DNA from: Alphaproteobacteria bacterium
Lineage (GTDB): Bacteria; Pseudomonadota; Alphaproteobacteria; SMXP01
Direction of reading: 5' to 3'
Length of the DNA: 10,719 bases
NCBI GenBank assembly: GCA_021774995.1
Contig: JAJFIM010000238.1
Coordinates: 1-10,719 of the forward strand
Program-made: the position numbers and the translations under genes
Shown here: piece after piece, positions 1 to 6,690 of the stretch
How the letters are laid out: each line of letters starts with the position of its first letter
Position numbering within the stretch: the stretch's first letter is position 1
Notes under the pieces: model-generated
Databases searched by the model: none
Told to the model about the DNA's origin: nothing
What the model saw: only the letters and a program-made list of their open reading frames with translations

Positions 1-1
1 C

Positions 2-688
2 AAAATGGGGGTCGTAACAAACATGCTGGCGTTGGCGTTGGGGGGCGCCGCGTTTCTATTGGTTGAGATTCAGCCCCGGGTGGGGCTGGCCGCCATCTCA
101 AGTCTGATTGTGGGCTATCTGCTCTTAGCGCCAATTCTCCATATGGAATTCTCGACTGAAGCGGATGACGCAACCTTTGTTTCGGCGCCAAATAGTTGGG
201 CGCACCGCATTGAGGCGTGGTCTCAGGCCGCTCGGATCACGTTCGACGCCCCTATCAGAGGGCGTGGATTTGAAGGGGCGAGCCTCATCGGTTTTGGTCA
301 GGAGCAAGACAGCGCTTTGACCCGGCAAGGTGTGATTGAGGCCCCTCATAATCTTTTTTTACGAGTCTGGCTTGAACTGGGTCTGGTGGGCGGTCTTTTG
401 CTGATCGGGGTCCTCTTGGGCGTGATCAGCGCCATCTGGCGGCGCATAGATAATGGACTTGAAGCGGGCATAGCAACGGCGGCGCTGGTGAGTTTTTTGA
501 CTCTCTCCCTACTGAGCAATGGGGCCTGGAATTTATGGTGGATAGGCGCGGCGTGGTTGGCGGCCTTTACGGTGATTGTCTGCAAGCAATCAGGGGTGTA
601 TGAGTCCTCTTCTCAGCTTCTATCGGGGGCGTTTACGCGTGTTGGCGTTATGGCCCCGCAGATCACTTATACTGCTAAAGCGCCATAA
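2..688 (+). CDS. O-antigen ligase/polymerase-like membrane protein, C-terminal part (5' end outside window)
   Basis: Partial gene: the reading frame is open at the left edge, and the first ATG (base 5) is probably internal because this family is usually around 400 residues while only about 228 are present. The visible part has two hydrophobic segments (about residues 7-22 and 27-46, counted from that ATG), a polar loop (about 47-114), and three further membrane segments (about 120-145, 155-172 and 174-193). The loop carries the pattern typical of O-antigen ligase/Wzy-like proteins: R68 and W72, then P83 with G86 and G88, followed by H115-N116, E124 and G126 at the start of the next helix. Such enzymes transfer or polymerise undecaprenyl-linked glycans on the periplasmic side of the inner membrane. 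The next gene, 56 bases downstream on the same strand, is a glycosyltransferase, which supports a polysaccharide locus. Ligase and polymerase cannot be told apart from sequence. Confidence 0.78.
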   Translation, partial: KMGVVTNMLALALGGAAFLLVEIQPRVGLAAISSLIVGYLLLAPILHMEFSTEADDATFVSAPNSWAHRIEAWSQAARITFDAPIRGRGFEGASLIGFGQEQDSALTRQGVIEAPHNLFLRVWLELGLVGGLLLIGVLLGVISAIWRRIDNGLEAGIATAALVSFLTLSLLSNGAWNLWWIGAAWLAAFTVIVCKQSGVYESSSQLLSGAFTRVGVMAPQITYTAKAP

Positions 689-744
689 AATAGCAGGCGC
701 ATCCCTTTATTTAAGCCTTCGGCCAGGGTGAGGCCAGTATCCTC

Positions 745-1680
745 ATGAGTGATATCACGCAACAGAGCGCGGCGCCGAAACCTCAAATCCCCGGTTCGCA
801 ACGCGATGAGGCATCGCCCCGGGTCAGCGTGGTGGTGGTGTCCTATTTCACCGGCGGCGCGCTGGATCGGTGTCTTGCTTCCCTTCTTGCTCAAGACGTT
901 ATGCTTGAACTGATAATCGTGGACAATGGCAATCCCCCCGATGTGACGGCGGGTTTGATGAAAATGGCGCAGGCGAATCTGGACATTCAAGTGCTCTCCG
1001 GCCACGGAAATATTGGTTTCGCCAAGGGGTGCAACAAAGGCGCCCGGCTGGCGCGCAGCGGCATATTGCTTTTTTTAAATCCCGATTGTGAAGCGCCCCC
1101 CGGCGCGTTGCGCCAGTTGATAGATGAGGGCCGGCGTCATAAAACATCGTGGATGGTGGGTCCGCGTCTGGTGAATGAAGATGGCGGTGAGCAAAGGGGC
1201 GCGCGGCGGCAACTGCTCACCCCTTGGTCGGCGCTGGCGGAGGGGTTAAAGCTCTATCGCTTGGCGCCAAATCATCCCTCCATGGCGCGGGTAAACCAGC
1301 ATCAAGAAGAGTTGCCGACTGAAGCGGCGCCCGTTCCGATGATCAGCGGCGCCTGTATGATGCTGCCCGCTGCAACCTATTGGGCGCTGGGCGGCATGGA
1401 TGAAAAATACTTCCTTCATGTGGAGGATGTGGATTTTTGCTTTCGATTTCATAAAACCGGCGGTGTGGCTTACTTCGTTCCTCATGTCGCGATCCAGCAT
1501 CATCAAGGGTCGAGCGCGGTCAGTTCACTTTTTGTTGAATGGCATAAGGCAAAAGGGTTTTGGCGCTATTTCTGGAAAAACTTTCGCGCCGACGCCTCCC
1601 CCCTCCTTTTGATCGCGGTGAGTGGCGCGGTGCTGGCGCAGTTAATTGGGCGCATGCTTGCGGCGCCGTTCAGGAACTAG
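745..1680 (+). CDS. family 2 glycosyltransferase, rhamnosyltransferase (WbbL)-type
   Basis: A 311-residue GT-A fold glycosyltransferase. It should transfer a sugar, often rhamnose in the closest families, from a nucleotide sugar to a lipid-linked glycan at the cytoplasmic face. Visible motifs: the first beta strand VSVVVVSYF (27-35); the nucleotide-binding IIVDNGNP (57-64, D60); GNIGFAKGCNKG (88-99), typical of this subgroup; NPD at 112-114 in the place of the metal-binding DxD; and GGMDEKYFLHVEDVDFCFR (216-234) with the likely catalytic E227-D228. A hydrophobic stretch near 286-306 could anchor the C-terminus. Start: 745 is the first ATG after an in-frame stop at 712-714; a GAGG at 730-733 lies 11 bases upstream, slightly distant. 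It is probably cotranscribed with the preceding ligase-like gene. The stop codon lies inside the left arm of an inverted repeat. Donor and acceptor sugars are unknown. Confidence 0.88.
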   Translation: MSDITQQSAAPKPQIPGSQRDEASPRVSVVVVSYFTGGALDRCLASLLAQDVMLELIIVDNGNPPDVTAGLMKMAQANLDIQVLSGHGNIGFAKGCNKGARLARSGILLFLNPDCEAPPGALRQLIDEGRRHKTSWMVGPRLVNEDGGEQRGARRQLLTPWSALAEGLKLYRLAPNHPSMARVNQHQEELPTEAAPVPMISGACMMLPAATYWALGGMDEKYFLHVEDVDFCFRFHKTGGVAYFVPHVAIQHHQGSSAVSSLFVEWHKAKGFWRYFWKNFRADASPLLLIAVSGAVLAQLIGRMLAAPFRN

Positions 1681-1782
1681 ACCACATTCACAAATCATAG
1701 AATCAAAGAATATGGTCTAGATTCTTGATTGGTCGCGCATTCGAACCCAAAAATCGCGTACACTTTTTGTGAATGCGCTCTA
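1677..1782. repeat. composite intergenic palindromic repeat (two adjacent hairpins)
   Basis: Two adjacent inverted repeats, each with 8-bp perfect outer arms separated by 28 bases. Hairpin A has CTAGACCA (1677-1684) against TGGTCTAG (1713-1720). Hairpin B has GCGCATTC (1735-1742) against GAATGCGC (1771-1778), with an inner 6-bp stem CAAAAA (1748-1753) against TTTTTG (1764-1769). The outer sequences of A and B also match each other inverted over 17 bases (1678-1694 against 1766-1782, 15 of 17), so a long alternative stem is possible. A further bulged stem pairs 1701-1711 with 1721-1730. The arrangement of B (GC-containing arms around an A-run and a T-run) resembles the dispersed palindromes common in Rhizobiales-type alphaproteobacterial genomes; that family match is from memory, not a search. 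It overlaps the glycosyltransferase stop codon. Confidence 0.6.
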
Positions 1783-1786
1783 CCCC

Positions 1787-1814
1787 TTGAGATAAGGCTC
1801 AGCGTTTGTAGAAT
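1787..1814 (+). promoter_or_regulatory. possible sigma70-type promoter for the aldo/keto reductase gene
   Basis: TTGAGA (1787-1792) and TAGAAT (1809-1814) are separated by 16 bases, and each differs from the consensus hexamers TTGACA and TATAAT at one position. It lies about 147 bases upstream of the aldo/keto reductase start, giving a leader that includes the hairpins at 1822-1837, 1861-1904 and 1918-1932. This is a consensus match only; short matches of this kind arise by chance. Confidence 0.35.
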
Positions 1815-1821
1815 GCCTGGA

Positions 1822-1932
1822 GGCGGCGTGCGCCGCCGCCCCCCGTGCCACGCATCGGTTCATGAAGCGAAAAGCCCTATGAAGGCGGGTGGCGGCTCTT
1901 CATGTTAGAAGCGTTGTATGTCGGCGGGACAT
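1822..1932 (+). other. hairpin-rich leader upstream of the aldo/keto reductase gene
   Basis: Three separate inverted repeats lie here. GGCGGC (1822-1827) and GCCGCC (1832-1837) close a 4-base loop. CATGAAG (1861-1867) and CTTCATG (1898-1904) form a 7-bp stem that continues, after a 5-base bulge, with AGCC (1873-1876) and GGCT (1894-1897). ATGTC (1918-1922) and GACAT (1928-1932) close a 5-base loop. None is followed by a T-run, so none looks like a rho-independent terminator. The last one ends 18 bases before the AGGA ribosome-binding site at 1950-1953. No known riboswitch was recognised. Confidence 0.4.
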
Positions 1933-1960
1933 GAAAGATTAAGACAGCGAGGAAACACTC

Positions 1961-3013
1961 ATGAGGTATAAGCTTTTTGGCCGCAGCGGAATGCGGGTAT
2001 CGGAACTTTGCTTAGGGACCATGACCTTTGGGGAAGAGACCGGTTTTGGCGCCGCGCGCGATGAGTGCAAGAAAGTCTTTGACGCCTTTCTGGAGGCTGG
2101 CGGTAATTTTATCGACACGGCCAATATGTATTCAAAAGGCACGTCCGAACGCATGCTCTCTGAGTTCATCGCCCCTGAGCGCGAGCGCCTGGTGCTGGCG
2201 ACGAAATACGCCAATAATATGGTTTCGAATGATCCCAATTCCGGCGGCAACCACCGTAAAAATATGGTGCAGGCGCTGGACGCCAGCTTAAAGCGTCTCG
2301 ATACGGATTACGTCGATGTCTATTGGGTCCATATCTGGGATTTTACAACGCCCATTGATGAAGTGATGCGGGCGCTGGATGATATGGTGCGCGCGGGCAA
2401 AGTGCTGCATGTGGGTGTTTCAAACACGCCGGCGTGGATTATTGCGGCGGCCAACACATTGGCGGCCGAGCGGGGGTGGACGCCTTTTTCCGCCATGCAA
2501 TTGCATTACAATCTGGTGGAGCGCAGTATTGAGGCGGACTTTTTGTCCCTTGCGAAGATGCAAGACATGGCAGTCACGCCCTGGAGCCCCTTGGCCGGGG
2601 GGTTGTTGACCGGAAAGTTTAACCGCGATGTTGATGAAGAGGCCCGTAAGGGATCGCGCCTGGCCACTTCGCGCTGGGGACGCATCACGGATGCAAAACT
2701 CGATGTCGCCGAGAAAATCACTGAGATCGCAAAAGAGATTGGCCAAACTTCATCGCAAGTGGCGCTGAAATGGCTCTGCCAGAACAAAAAAGCCGTCGTC
2801 ATTCCTATTATCGGCGCGCGCAATGAAAATCAATTAAAAGACAATCTTGGCTGCCTTGATTTTGAATTGGGGGACGATCATGTCAAAGCGCTTAATGAGG
2901 TAAGCGCCGTCAGCCATGGTTATCCGGCGAGCCTTCTGCTGAACCCTTACGCCGCCAAGATGATGCATGGCGAAGTGGCCGATAAGATCGATAATCACCA
3001 CGATGTTCGGTAG
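1961..3013 (+). CDS. aldo/keto reductase, NADPH-dependent oxidoreductase
   Basis: A 350-residue cytoplasmic TIM-barrel enzyme of the aldo/keto reductase superfamily, reducing aldehydes or ketones with NAD(P)H. The full catalytic tetrad is visible: D52 and Y57 in FIDTANMY (50-57), K82 in ATKY (80-83), and H124 in VHIWD (123-127). The N-terminal FGRSGMRVSELCLGTMTFG (6-24) is typical of the Tas/YghZ/aryl-alcohol dehydrogenase-like groups. Cofactor contacts are expected at S154-N155, Q180, W208-S209 and in GARNENQLKDN (286-296), which binds the adenosine phosphate in relatives. Length is normal for the group. The start is supported by AGGA at 1950-1953, 7 bases before the ATG. It is a single-gene unit with its own probable promoter, and it converges with the UbiA-type gene 50 bases downstream. 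Substrate cannot be inferred. Confidence 0.92.
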   Translation: MRYKLFGRSGMRVSELCLGTMTFGEETGFGAARDECKKVFDAFLEAGGNFIDTANMYSKGTSERMLSEFIAPERERLVLATKYANNMVSNDPNSGGNHRKNMVQALDASLKRLDTDYVDVYWVHIWDFTTPIDEVMRALDDMVRAGKVLHVGVSNTPAWIIAAANTLAAERGWTPFSAMQLHYNLVERSIEADFLSLAKMQDMAVTPWSPLAGGLLTGKFNRDVDEEARKGSRLATSRWGRITDAKLDVAEKITEIAKEIGQTSSQVALKWLCQNKKAVVIPIIGARNENQLKDNLGCLDFELGDDHVKALNEVSAVSHGYPASLLLNPYAAKMMHGEVADKIDNHHDVR

Positions 3014-3063
3014 GGATTTGTCCGGAGTTTGAAGTTTTCTGGGGCGGGGTCCCGCGCTCAGCG

Positions 3064-4038
3064 CTATTGGAGCGTGAAGCGGCGCTGTTCGACGAGAAAG
3101 TTCAACCAGGGCATGTCGACCAGGAAAAGCAGAAGAATAAAAACCGTCAGAAACGCAACATAGAGAATAAAATAGGTCTCTTTATAGAGTTGCTCAGGCT
3201 TCTGCGTGACCGAATCCGCGCGCATCCCGATTTTTAGATACCAAACAAAAAGCAGGGCCAGCAATGGAATGGCCAATAGGAATTCCACCCGGTATTTGAT
3301 CAAAAATACGCCCAAAAAAAATGTGGACGACAACGCATAGAAAAAAGCTGAGAGCAATAGGCTCTCTTCGGAATAATACTTGAACGACCGGCGGTATTGC
3401 CCCGCCAAGCTTGGATCGCCGATAAAGCGGTATTCAGCATAACGCTTGACGGCCATCAAATAGGCGCCGCCCATCCAATAGGCCAGGAGGATGGAAGAGG
3501 GCGGCAAGGTGTTGTGGGAAATGATGGCCCAGCCAAGCAAAAAGCGCAGCGGATTGTTGATGGATTCAGACAGGACATCCAGATATTTGATGTCTTTGGT
3601 GCGGATAAGGTGAATATTGTAAATTGCCCCCATGATGAGGAGGGCCGCGGCGAAAATAAAAAATTGAACTGACAGAAGTGAAGATAGCGCCAGTCCGGCC
3701 GCGGCGAATGCTAGCCATTGGACGCTCACCAGAGATCCGCGAATGCTTCCTCTGGCCGAGGGACGGTTTTTTTTGACAGGGTGGTGTCGATCAAAATCAG
3801 CGTCAAACCATTCATTGATGGTGTAATTGGCCGATGAAAGAAAACACGCAGCCGCGATCCCTGTGAGGAGCGATATCATGGTGGTCGATGACAGGGGAGC
3901 GTTACTCAGCACGGCCGCCAGAGCGACGCCGGGGAGCATGAAAATATTTTTAAACCAATGATCCGGGCGTGAGATGGAAAGATAATCGCCAAGAGTTGCT
4001 TTTGGCGGCGGTGCGGTATGTGCGCCCTCAGATGCCAC
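3064..4038 (-). CDS. UbiA-family prenyltransferase, similar to decaprenyl-phosphate phosphoribosyltransferase
   Basis: A 324-residue polytopic inner-membrane protein with about eight or nine hydrophobic segments. RPDHWFKN (24-31) and NEWFDADFDRHHPVKKNRP (75-93) match the first Asp-rich motif of UbiA enzymes. The spacing D-x-x-x-D-x-x-HP-x-K-x-x-RP is typical of the branch that moves phosphoribose from PRPP to polyprenyl phosphate rather than of quinone or heme branches. A second polar motif is RTKDIKYLDVLSESINNPLR (146-165). In mycobacteria this reaction starts synthesis of the arabinofuranose donor. The start is GTG (4036-4038), backed by AGGAAA (4044-4049 on the complement), 5 bases away. 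It follows the methyltransferase gene on the same strand after 129 bases, so cotranscription is possible but not certain. Function as a ribosyl donor synthase is inference from motif style. Confidence 0.82.
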   Translation of the reverse strand: MASEGAHTAPPPKATLGDYLSISRPDHWFKNIFMLPGVALAAVLSNAPLSSTTMISLLTGIAAACFLSSANYTINEWFDADFDRHHPVKKNRPSARGSIRGSLVSVQWLAFAAAGLALSSLLSVQFFIFAAALLIMGAIYNIHLIRTKDIKYLDVLSESINNPLRFLLGWAIISHNTLPPSSILLAYWMGGAYLMAVKRYAEYRFIGDPSLAGQYRRSFKYYSEESLLLSAFFYALSSTFFLGVFLIKYRVEFLLAIPLLALLFVWYLKIGMRADSVTQKPEQLYKETYFILYVAFLTVFILLLFLVDMPWLNFLVEQRRFTLQ

Positions 4039-4167
4039 TCTTATTTCCTATAACGAATGGGCCCACGAATCAGTTAGCTACACGCAACATAAGGTGTTTC
4101 CCTTTGAGGGAGAAGGGTGGCGGGCTGTTTTTTCCAAGTCTTATCATAGTCTTGGAGAAGAGTTGGA
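4039..4167. other. intergenic spacer between methyltransferase and UbiA-type genes
   Basis: 129 bases with no credible gene. Read on the minus strand, a weak hairpin (CCAAG with CTTGG, 4134-4155, with one internal mismatch) is followed by A residues, not T, so it is not a terminator for the methyltransferase gene. The only clear signal is the ribosome-binding site for the UbiA-type gene at 4044-4049. Confidence 0.4.
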
Positions 4168-4788
4168 TTAACGCCGTTTGAACCAATAGGTGGCTTGGGC
4201 CATGGTCGGGCCGATGATGAAGGGCAGGCCGGTTCTCACCATGCGGTGAAAATCATATTCTTGAAGCTCCGGCGCAAAAATATTTTGAATGTCCCGCCGC
4301 GCAACGCGCCGGGGGCCGATGGGGCGCACATCAAAAAAGCCTTGCCGTTCCCAATGCACCAGCACGAATATTCCTTCGGGGGCAAGCCACTCTAATATTT
4401 TCTCACGGTAGGGCTTGATGGAGGCGCGCGGCATATTGTGCAGCACGCCTGCGTCGAGCACCAGGTCAAAGCGTTGGCCCGGTTCCCATGTCAGGATGTC
4501 GGCTTGCTCTTGGTTAAGGGTCACGTCGGCCTCGATGGCGCGTTTCTTTGTCATGTCCATCGCCTGGGGGACAAAATCAATCGCCGTGACGTTCCAGCCC
4601 TTGCCCGCCAGAAAAACGGAATCAACGCCGGACCCGCAGCCGATATCAAGGGCGCGGCCGGGCTTGTCCCGCTTTTCAATGATGTCACCCAGGAAATGGG
4701 TTGGCGTCGTGTGATTCCACGGCAGGCGACCCGCCTGGCCCGCTTTGTCGTAGATATTTTCAAAGCGCTTGATCGTTCTGGTGTTCAT
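4168..4788 (-). CDS. class I SAM-dependent methyltransferase
   Basis: A 206-residue soluble Rossmann-fold methyltransferase. Motif I LDIGCGSG (47-54) is the SAM-binding glycine loop; D71 at the end of VTAID (67-71) should bind the ribose hydroxyls; D97 in ADIL (96-99) sits where the adenine contact is expected; FDLVLDAGVLHNM (107-119) is motif IV with the post-motif helix. The N-terminal FENIYDKAGQAGRLPW (9-24) and overall length recall the TPMT/TehB-like small-molecule methyltransferases, but the substrate is unknown. The ATG at 4786-4788 has no evident ribosome-binding site; a weak -10-like GATACT lies so close that the message may be leaderless. It is divergent from the tandem hydrolase gene, with 64 bases between the starts. 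Confidence 0.87.
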   Translation of the reverse strand: MNTRTIKRFENIYDKAGQAGRLPWNHTTPTHFLGDIIEKRDKPGRALDIGCGSGVDSVFLAGKGWNVTAIDFVPQAMDMTKKRAIEADVTLNQEQADILTWEPGQRFDLVLDAGVLHNMPRASIKPYREKILEWLAPEGIFVLVHWERQGFFDVRPIGPRRVARRDIQNIFAPELQEYDFHRMVRTGLPFIIGPTMAQATYWFKRR

Positions 4789-4852
4789 GGTGTGTAGTAT
4801 CTGTCATCACGCGCCCGATAGGCAATAGGTTTTACGATATGAAAGTTTTTTC
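4789..4852. promoter_or_regulatory. divergent intergenic region, possible weak minus-strand promoter
   Basis: 64 bases between divergent starts must hold control signals for one or both genes unless these lie inside coding sequence. On the minus strand TTGCCT (4820-4825) and GATACT (4796-4801) are 18 bases apart, each matching consensus at four of six positions. Transcription from there would begin near the methyltransferase ATG. On the plus strand no convincing pair was found, and the hydrolase start has only a weak GAAAG (4841-4845) ahead of it. Confidence 0.25.
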
Positions 4853-6550
4853 ATGACAATAACACGCCATTTTGCGCCACTTGAATTTGGACAGATCCAT
4901 TACCGCAGGGCGGGTGAGGGGCCGGCGCTCGTGCTGCTGCACCAAAGCCCGTCTTCTTCCGAAGAGCTGATCCCGATGATGCGCGCTTTGGCTGGTGATT
5001 TTACCGTCATTGCGCCTGATAATCCGGGATTTGGCTTGTCTGACCCCTTGCCGCGGGAGCGGCCTGAAATTGAGGATTTTGCCGCCGCTCTCGCGCAATT
5101 TTTCGGCGCCCTGGGTCTGGAGCGCCCGTGCGTTTATGGCTTTCACACCGGCGCGATGATCGCGGCCGGGTTGGCGCATAAATTTCCCGCCCGCACAGCC
5201 GCAGCGCTGATGGATGGGTATGTGATTTTGAGTCGGCAAGAAAAAGAAGACAAGCTTGCGCATTATTTCGATCCCCCCTTTGTTCCGCAGGCGGATGGAA
5301 CGCATATGGCGTGGCTTTGGAGCCGGTTTCGCGATCAGTCTATTTTTTATCCCTGGTACAAAAAAGAAAAAGCGGCGCGCATGACGTATAATGTCTCGCC
5401 GCCGGAAAAAGTGCAAAACTATGTCATGGGATTTTTGCGGGCGGGCGCGCCGGGGGTGCGCGGCTATAGGTCCGCCTTCACCTATGACGCCGCCACGGCG
5501 GTACAGGAATTTGAGCCGCCTTGTTTTATTATGGCTGAAGAGCATGATCCGGTGGCGGGGTACCTGAAGCGCCTGCCCGCCGATCTGCCTGCAAACGTGC
5601 ATGTGATCCGGTTTTTCGGATCTGAGACGCGCGTTCGCAAAGTGCGGGAGATCGTCTTGGCGCATAGCGGCGCCGCGCTCGGCCCTCCCTCCCCGCCGGT
5701 TCAACAACCCGGTAACGCTCCAACATGGCGCGAGACCCGGGGGCCTGCTGGCCGGGAACTGGTGGTCCGGCGCTCTGTCTGTGAGGGGAAAGAGCGCCCG
5801 GTGCTTTTTATTCACGGGGCCGGCGGCTCGTCGCGTGTCTTTGACGACCTTGCGCCCGGGTTTGCCGGCCGAAGAGACGTGTTGATCCCCGATCTTCCCG
5901 GGCACGGCGACACGGGCGCGTTTGACGGCGCCGATATTTCAGTGACGGGCGCAGTGGGCGCCTTGGTTCATGTTCTGCGCGATCTGAATGTGGCGTCCGT
6001 TGATATTGTGGCGCGTGAAGGCGCCGGCCAGATCGCACTTGCCTTAGCCCGCGATCAGCCTGATCTGGTGAACAAAGTGGCGGTGCTTGATCTGTGGGAT
6101 TTTGACGATGACGCGCGCGCGGCCTTAGCTGAAAACCTTGCGCCGCCGTTAACGCCGCTCTGGTATGGCGGGCATCTCCTGGAAGCCTGGGTCTTGGCGC
6201 GCGACGCTGAGCTGTTCTGGCCGTGGTATGAACCCACAATTGCCAATGAAATTGCGCGAGAGCCGGACCTGGACCCCCAGGCGCTTCAGGCGCGCGCCGT
6301 GGATTTATTGAAAGCGGCGCCGCACCACAGAACGCTCACGCAGTCAATCTTCGATATGGATGTGCGCAGCGCGCTTGGTCAGATGACCCAGCCTTTGTTG
6401 TTGTGTGCGGAGGAGGGAAGTCCGCATTTCGATCGTACACGGAAGGCTTGTCTCATCGCGCCCACAGGCCGGTTCGAAACCTTGCCCGGCGCCTGCGCGG
6501 ATTGGGCTGCGAAGGTTTTGGAGTTTTTTGATGACGGTTCTGGAAAATAG
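4853..6550 (+). CDS. tandem alpha/beta-hydrolase fold protein with two degenerate nucleophile elbows
   Basis: A 565-residue protein built from two alpha/beta-hydrolase domains (about 1-275 and 300-560) joined by a Pro-rich linker (278-292). Domain 1: LLHQSP (28-33), APDNPGFG (54-61), elbow GFHTG (96-100), possible acid D232. Domain 2: FIHGAGG (319-325), IPDLPGHG (345-352), elbow AREGA (387-391), then EEGSP (520-524). The landmarks repeat at an offset of 290-291 residues, and both lid regions carry FxPWY (165-169 and 455-459). The elbow normally reads G-x-S-x-G; here the nucleophile is H98 in domain 1 and E389 in domain 2. In domain 2 the segment where the catalytic His is expected (LPGACADW, 544-551) has none. 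His at this position is, as I recall, seen in some annotated hydrolases; Glu is rarer. No signal peptide is visible. It may be a lyase-like or non-catalytic protein. Substrate unknown. Confidence 0.85.
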   Translation: MTITRHFAPLEFGQIHYRRAGEGPALVLLHQSPSSSEELIPMMRALAGDFTVIAPDNPGFGLSDPLPRERPEIEDFAAALAQFFGALGLERPCVYGFHTGAMIAAGLAHKFPARTAAALMDGYVILSRQEKEDKLAHYFDPPFVPQADGTHMAWLWSRFRDQSIFYPWYKKEKAARMTYNVSPPEKVQNYVMGFLRAGAPGVRGYRSAFTYDAATAVQEFEPPCFIMAEEHDPVAGYLKRLPADLPANVHVIRFFGSETRVRKVREIVLAHSGAALGPPSPPVQQPGNAPTWRETRGPAGRELVVRRSVCEGKERPVLFIHGAGGSSRVFDDLAPGFAGRRDVLIPDLPGHGDTGAFDGADISVTGAVGALVHVLRDLNVASVDIVAREGAGQIALALARDQPDLVNKVAVLDLWDFDDDARAALAENLAPPLTPLWYGGHLLEAWVLARDAELFWPWYEPTIANEIAREPDLDPQALQARAVDLLKAAPHHRTLTQSIFDMDVRSALGQMTQPLLLCAEEGSPHFDRTRKACLIAPTGRFETLPGACADWAAKVLEFFDDGSGK

Positions 6551-6584
6551 AAAGAGACGCTTCATAGAAGCAAAATATTTTCAA

Positions 6585-6665
6585 TGTTATTCCGCGGCTT
6601 GACTGCGGAATCCACTTCGCACGGCGCAAGACCTATGGACTCCGCGCTCAAGCCGCGGAGTGACA
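6585..6665. repeat. intergenic palindromic repeat between convergent genes
   Basis: Two 29-base arms (6585-6613 and 6637-6665) are inverted copies with 24 of 29 positions matching, around a 23-base centre. Three of the five differences would be G-U pairs in RNA. Each arm is itself a short hairpin: TCCGCGG with TGCGGA in the left arm (6591-6609), and TCCGCG with CGCGGA in the right (6641-6659). The TGT-A ... TGACA ends and the CCGCGG/CTTGA core resemble dispersed intergenic palindromes seen in many alphaproteobacteria; this is recognition by style, not a search. It begins 34 bases after the tandem hydrolase stop and ends 25 bases before the hyuB stop, so it could end transcripts from both sides, though no T-run follows on either strand. 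Confidence 0.7.
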
Positions 6666-6690
6666 GAAGGTACAGGCGTACAGGCCGCCT

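Noticed and set aside
1677..1782. Small transposable element (MITE) bounded by the 17-base inverted repeats
   Set aside because: No target-site duplication is visible at the ends, and the internal double-hairpin organisation fits a REP-like palindrome better.
1730..1801. tRNA-like sequence on the minus strand: an A-box-like TATCTCAAGGGG with TAGAGC and a B-box-like GGTTCGAATGC at nearly tRNA spacing
   Set aside because: No acceptor stem, no T-stem pairing and a poor anticodon stem. The same bases are better explained by hairpin B of the palindromic repeat.
3014..3063. Possible terminator between the converging aldo/keto reductase and UbiA-type genes
   Set aside because: Only short GC-rich pairings without a T-run; no stem convincing enough to call.
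4134..4155. Hairpin next to a run of six T (plus strand) downstream of the methyltransferase gene
   Set aside because: The T-run precedes the hairpin on the plus strand, and the minus strand has A after it, so the polarity is wrong for termination of the minus-strand gene.
4839..4856. Five-codon mini-ORF (MKVFS) whose stop overlaps the hydrolase ATG as ATGA
   Set aside because: Too short to separate from chance, has no ribosome-binding site, and its coding content is uninformative.
4832..5905. 357-residue open frame antisense to the tandem hydrolase
   Set aside because: Arg/His/Pro-rich shadow of a well-supported gene; no recognisable domain and no ribosome-binding site.
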